The translations under genes and the position numbers were made by a program. The notes under the pieces are model-generated. The model was not told where the DNA came from. It saw nothing but the letters and a program-made list of their open reading frames with translations, and searched no databases. This document shows, piece by piece, positions 7,096 to 16,093 of a DNA stretch of 40,075 nucleotides. How positions within the stretch are numbered: the stretch's first letter is position 1; every line of letters begins with the position of its first letter. Source of the DNA: Oscillospiraceae bacterium (GTDB lineage: Bacteria; Bacillota_A; Clostridia; Oscillospirales; Oscillospiraceae); NCBI GenBank assembly GCA_017540945.1, contig JAFYAB010000038.1, positions 1-40,075 of the forward strand, in the 5' to 3' direction.

Positions 7096-8169
7096 TTAAG
7101 ATCTTGCATTAATCTGCGCCCAGAGCTCGCCGTTTGGATCCTGGAGGCTCTGAGCGGTGCGGGCCACCAGCTCCTGCAGAGTCTCTATGCCGCTGGAGAC
7201 GGTGATCTGGTTCCGATCCGGATAGTACGGAAAGACAACATCAGAGACGATCTGCACCGGCTCTTTGGTGTTACGGGAGCTGTCCTGCAGCAGAATCCGG
7301 GTCCAGATGTTCAGGCCCATATCCGGCCAGCGCTGGGCGTCGATACGGTTCAGGTCCACAATATCCAGCTTCCAACTGCGGACAGGCTTCGCGGCAGCCG
7401 CGAGACGGGCCTGTGCGTCACGTTTCAGCGAGGCTGCGTCTGTGTACCTGGCATCCTTCCAGTAGCCGCAAATCACTGCCTGGCTGTAGCTGTGGTCCTC
7501 CAGATAGGGCAGACCGTTATTGACCGAGGCGATGCCAAGCCCGTCCTTGCCTACCGGATAAAGCCGGGTGATCAGATCCGTGCTGTGGCCCTTATAGTCC
7601 GGGGTTTTGCGGAGGTTAACGGACTCCACGGCGTAGCTGTTGGACAGTTCCTGCTCTGACGGATAAAGGATCGTGACCTTCTTTGCCGCAGTATTGAATC
7701 GCAGCGCGCAGCCGAAGGTTTTCTGCAGCTGGATGGCGGCCTCCAGAGGCGTCGGACCGTCCATCTGCATGGATCTGGTGTTGTGGGTCTGAACCTGGTT
7801 CACGATCTGCCAGCTGGAGAGGCCGGGCGCCTGCAGGATCCTGGACAGCATGTTCACCTCGTGGAGGCTGTGGCTGAAGCCGGGAGAGCCCAGGCTGGAG
7901 GTATTCAGGAGCAAATCCTTCTGCCAGTCGGAGAGGTCCAGGCGGCAGGTGATGACTGCATAGCTGCCGCCTCCGTTGATTTTGGAAACCACAAAGCTTT
8001 GGTCCTCCGTGGTTTCCTGGATCTTTGTGATGCCCTCTTGCAGCAGCGGATAGAAGTTCCGATCAGCCAGGCTCAGCTCGAAGCTCAGCTCATCCAGGCC
8101 GTTGCTCTGGTGGCGGATCTCATAATCATCCCTTGGAAGGACAGCGCCATATTCAGTCAATAACAGCAT
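7096..8169 (-). CDS. Tail-associated protein, prophage endopeptidase tail family (Tal)
   Basis: 357 residues. The N-terminal two thirds match the prophage endopeptidase tail/minor structural protein family, with landmarks LLLTEYGAVLPRDDYEIR, ITCRLDLSDW and LYPVGKDGLGIASVN. In siphophages the Tal protein forms the tail-tip hub below Dit. This version is short and lacks a long C-terminal fibre or lytic domain; such functions may be carried by the small downstream proteins. The order TMP-Dit-Tal supports the call. Confidence 0.75.
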   Translation of the reverse strand: MLLLTEYGAVLPRDDYEIRHQSNGLDELSFELSLADRNFYPLLQEGITKIQETTEDQSFVVSKINGGGSYAVITCRLDLSDWQKDLLLNTSSLGSPGFSHSLHEVNMLSRILQAPGLSSWQIVNQVQTHNTRSMQMDGPTPLEAAIQLQKTFGCALRFNTAAKKVTILYPSEQELSNSYAVESVNLRKTPDYKGHSTDLITRLYPVGKDGLGIASVNNGLPYLEDHSYSQAVICGYWKDARYTDAASLKRDAQARLAAAAKPVRSWKLDIVDLNRIDAQRWPDMGLNIWTRILLQDSSRNTKEPVQIVSDVVFPYYPDRNQITVSSGIETLQELVARTAQSLQDPNGELWAQINARS

Positions 8170-8181
8170 ACGGCAGTCTCC

Positions 8182-8916
8182 TCACACAAACGTCGGGACG
8201 TATTCGATCGTAGCTGGCAATCCATCAACTATTATCCCTGCTATTTGGGTCGTTATTGTGTTCTCCCCTGGGATCAAATACGGAAAATCGGTCCATTGTA
8301 TGATCCCAGCAGCATTCCGGCCGCCGATCGTAAAGACCTTATTGATACCGTCAATTACGATTTCTTCATCGTTCGGATTGTCATTTCCGTAGATTGTCCA
8401 GCTATACCCATTCAGGGTCAGGATCACGGTTTCACCACCGGAATGTCCTGAGGAAATCGTAATCTTGCAGTCCGTACGATCCACATTGGATTTGCAGGTG
8501 ACCGCGCCATGCCACCAACTGATTGACTGTGACACAGGCGCCAGATGCCGGGTAACTCGCATCTGATATTGAACAGTCGTAACGAACTCATGTTCCGTGA
8601 GTCCGTCAGAGGATGAAATCAGAACAGCTTGGTACCGGAAGCCGTCTCCGATAATCAGCTCAACCGGCGCATGTGCCTGGAACATTGCCTCAAAGCTGCT
8701 TTGGTACGCCGTCCTCTCGGCGTTGGTGCCAAAGAAGTCGATTTTGCAGCGCATAGTCAGCGCCTCGATCTGATTGGAGAGCAGCAGCATGGTGGAGCGC
8801 TGGCGCCCCTGGAAGATCTCCACGCTTCTCCCCCGGATGAATGTCGGGTAGCTTTGCATTTTGGCGTTGAACACAGACAGGAGCTGCCCGTTGATCTGCA
8901 CGTCAGTAGCCACCAA
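8182..8916 (-). CDS. Distal tail protein (Dit-like)
   Basis: 244 residues. The first 120 resemble the Dit/Sipho_tail beta-barrel (VQINGQLLSVFNAKMQSYPTF...GRQRSTMLLLSN). The C-terminal half is beta-rich (GGETVILTLNGYSWTIYGN...) and looks like a galectin-type domain. Dit forms the hexameric ring connecting tail tube and tip hub. The start is TTG at 8916 or GTG at 8913, overlapping the tape-measure stop. A GGAG 7-10 nt upstream suits either codon. Confidence 0.65.
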   Translation of the reverse strand: MVATDVQINGQLLSVFNAKMQSYPTFIRGRSVEIFQGRQRSTMLLLSNQIEALTMRCKIDFFGTNAERTAYQSSFEAMFQAHAPVELIIGDGFRYQAVLISSSDGLTEHEFVTTVQYQMRVTRHLAPVSQSISWWHGAVTCKSNVDRTDCKITISSGHSGGETVILTLNGYSWTIYGNDNPNDEEIVIDGINKVFTIGGRNAAGIIQWTDFPYLIPGENTITTQIAGIIVDGLPATIEYVPTFV

Positions 8917-11900
8917 ACATCATCTCCTCTCCCATGGTCTGAGCCGTAGCCCGGGCGATCTCGCGGCCATCAATTTCCACGGGCACAACGATGGTCATTT
9001 CACGGCTGCCGCCGGGGCCGCCGCCCACGGAAGCAGGCGCGGCTCTGCCGGTGTAGCTGCCGGTGGCCGGAACGTCATAGAGCCCGGAAAGCGCAGCCTG
9101 TGTTTCCGCGGCAGTCAGGATCCGCTCGCCGCCGCGCAAATAGACCAGCTCCGGGCCCTCCTCGCCCACCAGGGCAAGGCCGGAGGCGGCGTAGTCGGTG
9201 CCGGAGGCGTAGGCATAGGCTTTCGGACCGCCGCTGTGACCGCCGCTTGATTTAAGCGCGCTTGCTGCCGCGTTGGCCACGCTGTGCGCTGCGGTCACAA
9301 CGCTGGTCTGGCCGGAGTAGAGGCCGCGGGCATAGGCCAGCACCGTGTTATGGGCGGCGGCCCAGGCATCGTCCGGCATCTCCATGCCGTCTACTGCGGC
9401 ATCAACGGAGCCAAGCAGCTCCTCCAGGGCTTTGTCCATATCGGTCTGCATGGCCATCATGGAATCAGCGGTTTCGCCCTGAGCCTCAGCGAGGCCCTTG
9501 TAGAGCTCCACCATCTCCTCCACAGCGGGCTCGTTGCCGGACCGGATGGCCTCGGCGATACCGGACGCCATCGCGACAGAATCGGTAGAGCCGTCGGAAA
9601 TGTGCTGGTAGAGCAGCTCCATGCCCGCTATGCCGCTGTCCTTGATGGTATTGAGATCATCGTTGTACTGGTGCCAGTAGTCAATCTGGGATTGGATCCC
9701 CCTGTTGGCCTCCTTGACCGATACAGATGTGACCTGCTCAGCCTCTTCCCAAAGCTTGAACTGCTTTTCCAAGGATTCTTTAGCCGCCCGATAGAGGTCG
9801 CCGTACTTGTCGGTCCAGGCTTGGATCGCGTCAGTAATCTCCGGCGTTTTGGATTTCAGCTCAACTACTTTTTCCTTCACGTCAGAGATCTTCGGTCCAA
9901 CCTCTGCAATCTTATTACCAGCATCCTCGATCTCTGTTCCAGCCTCTTCAGCGGCTGTTCCTGCTTCAGCTTCTGCAGAAGCAAGCCCTTCTACTGCTTC
10001 CTTGGCAATTTCATACTCAGAAGAAGCGATTTCAGCAGCTTGCGCGGCGGAGTCCATAGCGGTCTGTGCTTCATTGATTTTCTCGCTTGCTTCTTCATAG
10101 GCCGTCCTTAACTCTGAAAGGGAGGTATAGGCGCCAAACATACTGCCTTCCGCGTCATCATTCGCCATGACAGCTGCGTTTTGAGCTTCCAGATAGGCAT
10201 CGATCGCAGGCTGATATTCTTCGGTGGCCTTCGTCAGCTTTCGCTGTGCGACTTCCTGATCGATCAGGGCGTTGGTCCTGGCCTCCTCCAGCTCCGCCAT
10301 ATAAGCCTGATATGCCTTGGTCTTTTCGTTGGCCACCCAGGCTTCCGTGTTGGCCAGGATCGCATCCGTGCCGCCCTCGATGGAGTCGGTTTCCAGATCA
10401 ATGATCTTGGCCAGCTCCGGGACGGTCTCCACCAGCTTTTCCAGGATCGCGTGGTATTCCTCCTGCTGCTCCGTGGTCTTCAGGCCGGTGCTCTCCAGCT
10501 CGCGCAGGCGGGCAACATAGTTTTGCACCTGATCCGACGCCACATCGGCAGCCGCGAGAGAGTGTTCCAGAGAGCCCTTCATGCCGTCCAGGTTCTTGCT
10601 GAATTCGGCAAGATACTTGTTCTCTTCCTGTGTGGCGCCGACCAGCGACACAATCCCCACCACAAGCGCAGCGATGCCCGCAGCGGCTATGATTGCAGGG
10701 TTGGAAGCAAGCAGCGCATTAAAGCCGCCGAAGGCCTCTTTGACCTTCTGAACGATCATCAGAGCAGCCAGGCCGCCGGCCAGCACCACCACGCCGGTGG
10801 AGACCGCCGCGATGGCGGAGGCAGCCGCAGGGCTGCGCTGGATCAGATCGGTAAGACCCTCCAGGATATCGGCGCCCAGGGACTTGATGGCGTCCATGGG
10901 CGGTGCCAGAATGTCGCCGTAGGCAATGGCAAGGTTCTTCACGGAATTGTTCAGGCGCCGGTCGATGAACTCCGAGGTAGAGGTCATAGTCTCATAGGCC
11001 TGAGCCGTGGTGCCGGTGGCGCCGGCCATCTCGGAGTTCATCTGTGACAGGACCTTATTAAAGTCCTCGATGCTCTGAGAGACAATGGCATTGGCGGCCT
11101 TGCCGGCCTCTTGGGAACCCCAGAGGCCCATCAGAGCTTCGGCGTTGCCGTCCACGCTGTCCATGAGGATCTGCAGGACGTCACCCAGGCTCTTCCCATC
11201 GGCCATCAGCTGACCGAAGCTCTTGCCGGTCTGCTCCAGGATGATCTTGCCGACGGTCTTGCTGCTGTCGCCCAGCTCGTTGAGCATAGAATTGATGTAA
11301 GTGGTGCTCTCCGCGGTGGCGATGCCGTTCCGGGTGAGCTCCACGTAAGCGGTGGACAGGTTCTCCAGATCGACGCCGTAGGCGGAGCCGGTTGCGATGG
11401 CCTTGCCCATGGAGGCGGAGAGCTCATCCACGGAGGTCTTGCCGAGGTTCTGGGTGCGGATCAGGACGTTGCTGATGCCTTCCACCTTTTCAGCGCTCAG
11501 GTGGTATGCGTTCAGGGTGGTAGTCAGCACGTCGGTGGCGTTGGTGAGGCTGGTAAATCCGGCCACAGCCAGCTGATTGGCCTTGTCCACGAACTGGACG
11601 GCGTCCGCCGTATCCACCGAACCGGAAATGGCCTGATAGACCGCGTCCGATACGTCGCCGGCGGCCATGGCGGAATCCCGGGAGAGCTCCAGCACTGCGG
11701 ACCGCATATCTCCCACCGCCATGACGTTGGTATCCATGATGGTCTGCGTCTTGGCGAAGGCCGCCTGGAACTGGGAGCTGAATTCGTAGGCCTTCAGCCC
11801 GGCGGCGACCAGAGACGTGGTAATCGCACCCAGGGCAAGGCCCAGGGCCTTTGCGTCCCGCTGCGAGGCTTCGCTGGCGTCCGAGGCGTTTTCGGCGGTC

Positions 11901-11989
11901 TGATCGACCTGCCGATTGACCTCCTGCAGCTCGGCCTCCACTTCCTTGCCGTCCACCTTGATTTTGATGGTTACAGTGCCGTCAGGCAT
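8903..11989 (-). CDS. Tail tape measure protein
   Basis: 1028 residues, the longest prophage gene. The N-terminus (about 1-380) has the TP901-type core with Ala/Ser/Thr helices and phrases such as ELTRNGIATAESTTYIN. Two hydrophobic segments follow (about 390-415 and 425-450). Next comes a very long Ala/Glu/Lys coiled-coil region (about 480-720). The C-terminus is Gly/Ser-rich with GLALVGEEGPELVYLRGGER, a hallmark of tape measures. It sets tail length and helps DNA passage. It begins 5 nt after the frameshifted chaperone gene. Confidence 0.92.
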   Translation of the reverse strand: MPDGTVTIKIKVDGKEVEAELQEVNRQVDQTAENASDASEASQRDAKALGLALGAITTSLVAAGLKAYEFSSQFQAAFAKTQTIMDTNVMAVGDMRSAVLELSRDSAMAAGDVSDAVYQAISGSVDTADAVQFVDKANQLAVAGFTSLTNATDVLTTTLNAYHLSAEKVEGISNVLIRTQNLGKTSVDELSASMGKAIATGSAYGVDLENLSTAYVELTRNGIATAESTTYINSMLNELGDSSKTVGKIILEQTGKSFGQLMADGKSLGDVLQILMDSVDGNAEALMGLWGSQEAGKAANAIVSQSIEDFNKVLSQMNSEMAGATGTTAQAYETMTSTSEFIDRRLNNSVKNLAIAYGDILAPPMDAIKSLGADILEGLTDLIQRSPAAASAIAAVSTGVVVLAGGLAALMIVQKVKEAFGGFNALLASNPAIIAAAGIAALVVGIVSLVGATQEENKYLAEFSKNLDGMKGSLEHSLAAADVASDQVQNYVARLRELESTGLKTTEQQEEYHAILEKLVETVPELAKIIDLETDSIEGGTDAILANTEAWVANEKTKAYQAYMAELEEARTNALIDQEVAQRKLTKATEEYQPAIDAYLEAQNAAVMANDDAEGSMFGAYTSLSELRTAYEEASEKINEAQTAMDSAAQAAEIASSEYEIAKEAVEGLASAEAEAGTAAEEAGTEIEDAGNKIAEVGPKISDVKEKVVELKSKTPEITDAIQAWTDKYGDLYRAAKESLEKQFKLWEEAEQVTSVSVKEANRGIQSQIDYWHQYNDDLNTIKDSGIAGMELLYQHISDGSTDSVAMASGIAEAIRSGNEPAVEEMVELYKGLAEAQGETADSMMAMQTDMDKALEELLGSVDAAVDGMEMPDDAWAAAHNTVLAYARGLYSGQTSVVTAAHSVANAAASALKSSGGHSGGPKAYAYASGTDYAASGLALVGEEGPELVYLRGGERILTAAETQAALSGLYDVPATGSYTGRAAPASVGGGPGGSREMTIVVPVEIDGREIARATAQTMGEEMMFGGY

Positions 11990-11993
11990 TCAT

Positions 11994-12608
11994 TCACCAC
12001 CTTTCTCCCCTGGCTTGGGCCAGGAGCATTTCGTTGTACTCTTCCAAGGTCTGGGGCTTCCGAGCCGGTTGTCCATGATCGTCCAGCGCATAGGCGTCTT
12101 TCATGGCGCGCCAGTGCCGTCTGACCTCGTTGTCCTTGATCTTATCCAGATCTGCCACACGGTATTTGACCCGCTCCGAGAAGCTGTGGCCGGTCAGCCC
12201 TCGCAGGAGGGCCGAGAAGCGCCACCAGTGCATCTCCGCTGTGGACAGGTCTATGCCGTAGACGTGCTGGAACTCTGCCAGGATCGCCCCGGCGTCTGCC
12301 TGGAAGCTATAAGGGGAAGGCCTGCGGCCCTCCCCTTTGTCCTCTTCCTTCTTTTCCTTCGCTTCCTCGCCGCAGCGCAGAAACGCATGAACCGCTTCCA
12401 GGGCTGCCGTCTCGTTCTGCGGCTGTTCCTCCGGGAAGGCCAGCTGGAGCAGCTGCTTCAGTTGCACCGGACGCTCCTCCAGCAGGGCCGAGCTGTAGGC
12501 GACCCAGGCCCGATAATCGGTGTTGATCCGGTAATCATGCCCATCGATCTCCACACCGTCGGGCGGGGTCCATTGGTTTGCCTCTGTCAGCGCGCAGAGG
12601 CGGAAAGG
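11994..12608 (-). CDS. Tail assembly chaperone, Gp15-like, expressed by -1 frameshift (gpGT-like)
   Basis: This frame has no start codon with a ribosome site. The only candidate, GTG at 12554, lies inside the homologous region and lacks a Shine-Dalgarno. It is open back to the slippery site at 12608-12614, adding 204 residues to the first 106 residues of the upstream protein for a fusion of about 310. The body resembles the phage Gp15 family (VEIDGHDYRINTDYRAW; EMHWWRFSALLRGL). In lambda and other siphophages such fusions bind tape measure and tail tube proteins during assembly. The tape measure gene follows directly, as expected. Confidence 0.85.
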   Translation of the reverse strand, partial: PFRLCALTEANQWTPPDGVEIDGHDYRINTDYRAWVAYSSALLEERPVQLKQLLQLAFPEEQPQNETAALEAVHAFLRCGEEAKEKKEEDKGEGRRPSPYSFQADAGAILAEFQHVYGIDLSTAEMHWWRFSALLRGLTGHSFSERVKYRVADLDKIKDNEVRRHWRAMKDAYALDDHGQPARKPQTLEEYNEMLLAQARGERW

Positions 12609-12614
12609 TTTTTT
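12580..12614 (-). promoter_or_regulatory. Programmed -1 ribosomal frameshift signal
   Basis: On the minus strand the heptamer A-AAA-AAC (plus 12608-12614) is in the correct frame (GTA AAA AAC). It is followed by a 6-nt spacer (CTTTCC). Then comes a perfect 7-bp stem-loop GCCTCTG-CGCGCTGA-CAGAGGC (plus 12580-12601) whose loop contains the zero-frame stop. The -1 frame joins the Gp15-like ORF without interruption. Confidence 0.9.
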
Positions 12615-12925
12615 ACCTTGGCTGCCGCGTAGGCGTCCACCACATAGCGGTAAATCTCCGCCAGAGCGAAGCAGTCCTGCACGGGGGCCTGGGCCAGGAT
12701 CTTCTCCCGGTTCTCAGCGCCTATGAGGGCGTCCACAGCCTCCGTCCAGAGCTTTTTACGCTGGGAGATGTCCTGGGCCTCGGTGCCCTGCTTCAGCAGC
12801 TCAGCGCCCCGGACAAAGGCCTTGTCGGTCTCATCAGAGATTTTCAGCCGCACCGTAACTGCCCCGGGACCCTCGAAAAAGGTGATGGGGACCTCGCGGC
12901 TGGAGAAGGAAAAGAACTTTGCCAT
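12587..12925 (-). CDS. Tail assembly chaperone, zero-frame product (gpG-like)
   Basis: 112 residues, MAKFFSFSSREVPITFFEGPG..., a small alpha/beta protein similar to the short chaperones encoded between the major tail and tape measure genes. It ends seven codons after the slippery site, so most ribosomes should make this form and a minority the fusion. In other phages the ratio of the two products is important for tail assembly. The start is ATG at 12925 with AAGGAGG upstream, 13 nt after the tail tube gene. Confidence 0.8.
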   Translation of the reverse strand: MAKFFSFSSREVPITFFEGPGAVTVRLKISDETDKAFVRGAELLKQGTEAQDISQRKKLWTEAVDALIGAENREKILAQAPVQDCFALAEIYRYVVDAYAAAKVKNLSASAR

Positions 12926-12938
12926 TGATCAGCCCTCC

Positions 12939-13448
12939 TTAGCCGTTGCCGGAAGCGGCGGTGTAGGTATACTCGGTGGGAATGCCGCAGGCCGCCAGGC
13001 GGACGTCGATGTCCGCGGGATCGGAAGCGGCGGCGGCGCCGTCCTTGTTGACGATGATGGTCATGACGCCCTTCTCGCCCTCGCCGGTGCCGGGATCGAA
13101 GTACACGTAGGAGCGCTGCACGGCAGAGCCGACGCCGAACTTGATGGCGAAGGAGTTGATGAAGTCATGGAATTCGTCGCCGCGGAGCAGCTGACCGATG
13201 ACGTCGAAGGTGCGCTGGGTGGACATCTTGAGCGTGCTGTCGCCCTCGCCGATATAGCTCTTGTCGGCGGTCTTGGCGTTCAGGCTGGCGCCGTGGTTCT
13301 CGATGTGGTTGGCAACGACCGCATAGTTCGCCTCGGTCTCATCGCCGTCCTCGGAGCAGTCCAGCGCCAGGACCATCTGGCGGCCGGTGCGCTCGCCGTC
13401 TTCCGAGACGGTGCTGGCAACGGCGGCCATGTAGGTGGAAAGTTTCAT
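12939..13448 (-). CDS. Major tail (tube) protein
   Basis: 169 residues, beginning MKLSTYMAAVASTVSEDGERTGRQMVL. It is followed by beta-strand-rich sequence and a C-terminal segment with DIDVRLAACGIPTEYTYTAAS. Size, acidic composition and position after the tail terminator-like gene and before the chaperones match tube proteins of Firmicutes siphophages, which stack as hexamers to form the tail tube. The ATG overlaps the previous stop codon (ATGA). Confidence 0.75.
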   Translation of the reverse strand: MKLSTYMAAVASTVSEDGERTGRQMVLALDCSEDGDETEANYAVVANHIENHGASLNAKTADKSYIGEGDSTLKMSTQRTFDVIGQLLRGDEFHDFINSFAIKFGVGSAVQRSYVYFDPGTGEGEKGVMTIIVNKDGAAAASDPADIDVRLAACGIPTEYTYTAASGNG

Positions 13449-13900
13449 TTGTTAAGATCCTCCTGATATTCAATATTTTGCAGATAGATCAGTTCAAACT
13501 GCATTTGGTATCGGGCGGTACCTCCGCCCTTGCCCTCGTTGGCCTCCATGGGATAGGCCGTAGAGCTGATCCGCAGGGATCTGGCTTTTCTGCATTCTCC
13601 CAGATCCGGGAGAACGCCGGACATGATTTGCTGATCGACCCAGTTTTCCAGCTCCTCGAAGATCCGCAGGTTCTCCTTCTGCTGAGTCAGATCCGGGCCG
13701 AAGCTCGCCCGGCTGGAGATGGTGAAGAGCTGCCGCCGGACGGTGCTGCCGTCCATGTACTGCTTCAGCGTCCGCTCCGCCGGCACGGAATCCAGGCTGA
13801 ATTTGTCCGGATCGCTTTGCAGGCAGTCGATGTCCAGGCGCTGGCCCGCCAGGACGGGGGACGTCAAGAAAAATTGGTGCAGCGATTCAATGAGCGTCAT
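13445..13900 (-). CDS. Minor capsid/tail terminator-like protein (Minor_capsid_3 family)
   Basis: 151 residues with an N-terminal helix (MTLIESLHQFFLTSPVL) and an alpha/beta body. The sequence pattern and position, third in a run of connector genes, match the family annotated as minor capsid protein 3 in A118-like phages, which is probably the tail terminator or completion protein. The start is ATG at 13900 after GAGGAGAG. It ends overlapping the tail tube start. Confidence 0.7.
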   Translation of the reverse strand: MTLIESLHQFFLTSPVLAGQRLDIDCLQSDPDKFSLDSVPAERTLKQYMDGSTVRRQLFTISSRASFGPDLTQQKENLRIFEELENWVDQQIMSGVLPDLGECRKARSLRISSTAYPMEANEGKGGGTARYQMQFELIYLQNIEYQEDLNK

Positions 13901-13904
13901 GGGA

Positions 13905-14288
13905 TTACTCTCCTCTGTTCAGGTAAGCGGCCAGATCCGCTTCCACTTCCTGCCGGTGATCTGCCATCATGCGTTCGTCCCAGCGAGGGCCCCGCATGGG
14001 GCCCTCCTGGTATTGCAGGGCCTTGCCTGTATAGTGCTTTGGTGCCCGACCGGCCATGGCCCGGCCTTCGTACTGATAATGGGCGTATGGCTGGGCGTAG
14101 ATCAGAGCGGAGCCGTCCTCGGCGATCTGCACCGTGTTTTTCAGCGTGCCCTGATCCTTTGGGACATAAGGATCACAGCGGGCCGCGATCCTTGCCGCCA
14201 GGTACTTCTGGGCGCCGTTGTCCGAGCCCAGACCCTTCTTCTTCAGGACAGCCGCAACATTCAGCGTAGAGGTCACTTCGATTTTCAT
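13905..14288 (-). CDS. Minor capsid protein (Minor_capsid_2 family, HK97 gp10-like)
   Basis: 127 residues. The motif RIAARCDPYVPKDQGTLKNTVQI...YAHYQYEGRAMAG is characteristic of the gp10-like/minor capsid 2 family, whose members join head and tail. The ATG overlaps the previous stop (ATGA) and the end lies 4 nt before the next start, consistent with a tightly packed connector cluster. Confidence 0.75.
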   Translation of the reverse strand: MKIEVTSTLNVAAVLKKKGLGSDNGAQKYLAARIAARCDPYVPKDQGTLKNTVQIAEDGSALIYAQPYAHYQYEGRAMAGRAPKHYTGKALQYQEGPMRGPRWDERMMADHRQEVEADLAAYLNRGE

Positions 14289-14638
14289 CCGCTCATCACC
14301 ACCACGTGGGGCAGGCAGACCCGCCGGTTATCGCCCACGGTCGCAATTCGGAAGGAATTCCGGGCGGGCAAATATTTTGGAATCAAAAGGACTCCTCCCG
14401 GGATAGTTCCCCGTACCATGTAATCTCCCTTCTTGGGCAATTCCTCCGGGCAGTTCTCCGCAGGGATTCGGACGGTAACCTCGGTATGGGGTGCTTCCCC
14501 ATTCGCTGCAGAGATAGCATCGCCGGATTTCTCAAACCAGCTTACACCCTGGATTACTTCCTTGGTGTAGCTGTCGCTGTCAGACTCTTGAACATGCCGG
14601 ACAAGGGTGACGGTCTCGGTGCAGCCGAGCAGACGCAT
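14285..14638 (-). CDS. Minor capsid protein (Minor_capsid_1 family; stopper-like)
   Basis: 117 residues of beta-rich sequence containing SWFEKSGDAISAANGEAP and DYMVRGTIPGG. These fit the putative minor capsid protein 1 family, which probably acts as the head-closure or stopper protein. Start and stop overlap both neighbours (TGATG at 14638, ATGA at 14285). Confidence 0.7.
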   Translation of the reverse strand: MRLLGCTETVTLVRHVQESDSDSYTKEVIQGVSWFEKSGDAISAANGEAPHTEVTVRIPAENCPEELPKKGDYMVRGTIPGGVLLIPKYLPARNSFRIATVGDNRRVCLPHVVVMSG

Positions 14639-14991
14639 CAGTCCACCCCCCTATAAAGGAGATTGGTTTGGGCCAGATACGGCAGGGCGGCGTCGCGGAT
14701 CCGCTGCGCCTTGCTCTTACCGGCCTCCGCTGGAGCGTAGCTGACGGAGACACCGTCATTCCTCTGCTCGGTAATGCCGCCCATCTGATCATACAGATCG
14801 GCGGCGTCGATCATCGCGCAAAGAGCCAGGTCGCAGCGCAGGGTCTCATCCTCGGTCAGGTGCCCGGAAGCGCGGCTCATTGTCAGATCATCCAGGGCGG
14901 CCGCAGCGGTCCAGGTCTGCTTATTGAAATCCTCCTGGGACAGTTCGCCATGGTAGGTCTCGTGGTAGAATCTGTAATCCACTGTCAGCAT
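14638..14991 (-). CDS. Head-tail connector (gp6-like adaptor)
   Basis: 117 residues, mostly helical: YHGELSQEDFNKQTWTAAAALDDLT...LCAMIDAADLYDQMG, with a C-terminal segment ending RIRDAALPYLAQTNLLYRGVD. This is the pattern of small adaptor proteins that bind the portal ring. It is the first gene after the major capsid, as usual, and its stop overlaps the next start by one base. Confidence 0.7.
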   Translation of the reverse strand: MLTVDYRFYHETYHGELSQEDFNKQTWTAAAALDDLTMSRASGHLTEDETLRCDLALCAMIDAADLYDQMGGITEQRNDGVSVSYAPAEAGKSKAQRIRDAALPYLAQTNLLYRGVD

Positions 14992-15005
14992 GGCCGCCCC
15001 CCGGA

Positions 15006-16073
15006 TCAGATCGCCTTGCAGTGCAGATAGATGCCGGCGAGCTTGTTGTCGTAGACGTCGGCGATACCGACGTTGCGGTAGCCGAACTTGTAGGCGTCGG
15101 CGCTCTGGTTGGCCTCAGGCGTGACGATCTTGGGCGCCACGTGCTTCTGGAACTGGATGACAGCGGGCTTGTGGACGATCAAGAAGTTGATCTCCACGCC
15201 GGTGTCATAGATCACCTTGATGATCTTGGTGTTGGCAGGGGCGGAGCTGAAGACCAGCGCGCCGGTGGCCGAGGTGTAGGTGAAGCCGGTGGTCACGGCA
15301 GTGCCGTCCACAATCACCTTCTGGAGCTCGGCAGGCTTGCCGGTCACGGTGAAACTCGTGGTGGTGCCGTCGCCGGTGAACTCCTGGGAGTGCTCGGCCT
15401 TGACATAGCCGCCGCCGGTCTGACCTTCGGTCTTGCCGTCCTTCTGGAGGATCTTGGTGTAGAATCGGGTCTGGGGAACGTCAACGACCTTCGCGAAGCC
15501 GTCGAACACCTCGCGGCTCTTGTTGGTGTCCAGATCCTTGACGTAGCCGTGCAGCGTCGGGGTGATGAAGAGATACCGCTGGTCCAGGGGGACCTCATCT
15601 TCGTCCATCTGCGTGACGGCCGCGCGCAGCGCAGCGATCACAGCGGCGCCATCGGCCAGGGTCGCGGGAGAGGCCTTGGAGATGCCGGCGGCGGAGGCGT
15701 ACATCGCGAAGCGGAAGGCGTCGAGCTCGGGCACGACCTTCGTCCGGATGAACTCGCCGGCCAGACGGCCGAAGGCAAGGCCGGCAGTCTCGACGTTGTC
15801 CATGTTATCCACAGTGAACATCCGGCCGCGGTCGAAGTTGCACTTCACGGTCTCGTTGACCATGGTGACGTCGCCGTCCACGTAGCCGCTGTTGCGGCCG
15901 TAGTCGGCCAGGCCGTCCATAGAGATCTTCGGGATGATCATTTCGTCGGCGTTGGCGCCCTGCCGAGCCAGCTCGGACGCGCCGTCCAGGTCGGAGGAGA
16001 GGGCTGCCAGCTTGTAGACCTCATCAAGCATGGGAACATACTTGGAGGCCAGGGCAATGCTATTGTTGGGCAT
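15006..16073 (-). CDS. Major capsid protein with a beta-rich insertion
   Basis: 355 residues. The opening (MPNNSIALASKYVPMLDEVYKLAALSSDLDG) and the later VNETVKCNFDRGRMFTVDNMDN and EFIRTKVVPELDAFRFAMYA are typical of the A118/P22-like capsid group with an HK97 fold. Residues about 225-285 form a Gly/Thr-rich beta segment (FTGDGTTTSFTVTG ... GFTYTSATGALVF) that is not needed for the core fold and looks like a surface immunoglobulin-like or adhesin insertion. It follows the scaffold gene by 20 nt with AAGGAG before ATG 16073. Confidence 0.88.
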   Translation of the reverse strand: MPNNSIALASKYVPMLDEVYKLAALSSDLDGASELARQGANADEMIIPKISMDGLADYGRNSGYVDGDVTMVNETVKCNFDRGRMFTVDNMDNVETAGLAFGRLAGEFIRTKVVPELDAFRFAMYASAAGISKASPATLADGAAVIAALRAAVTQMDEDEVPLDQRYLFITPTLHGYVKDLDTNKSREVFDGFAKVVDVPQTRFYTKILQKDGKTEGQTGGGYVKAEHSQEFTGDGTTTSFTVTGKPAELQKVIVDGTAVTTGFTYTSATGALVFSSAPANTKIIKVIYDTGVEINFLIVHKPAVIQFQKHVAPKIVTPEANQSADAYKFGYRNVGIADVYDNKLAGIYLHCKAI

Positions 16074-16093
16074 TTACAAATCGCTCCTTTTTA

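Noticed and set aside
10181..12124. Plus-strand frames opposite the tape measure gene
   Set aside because: Antisense shadows rich in Gly/His/Leu; tape measure motifs are clear on the other strand.
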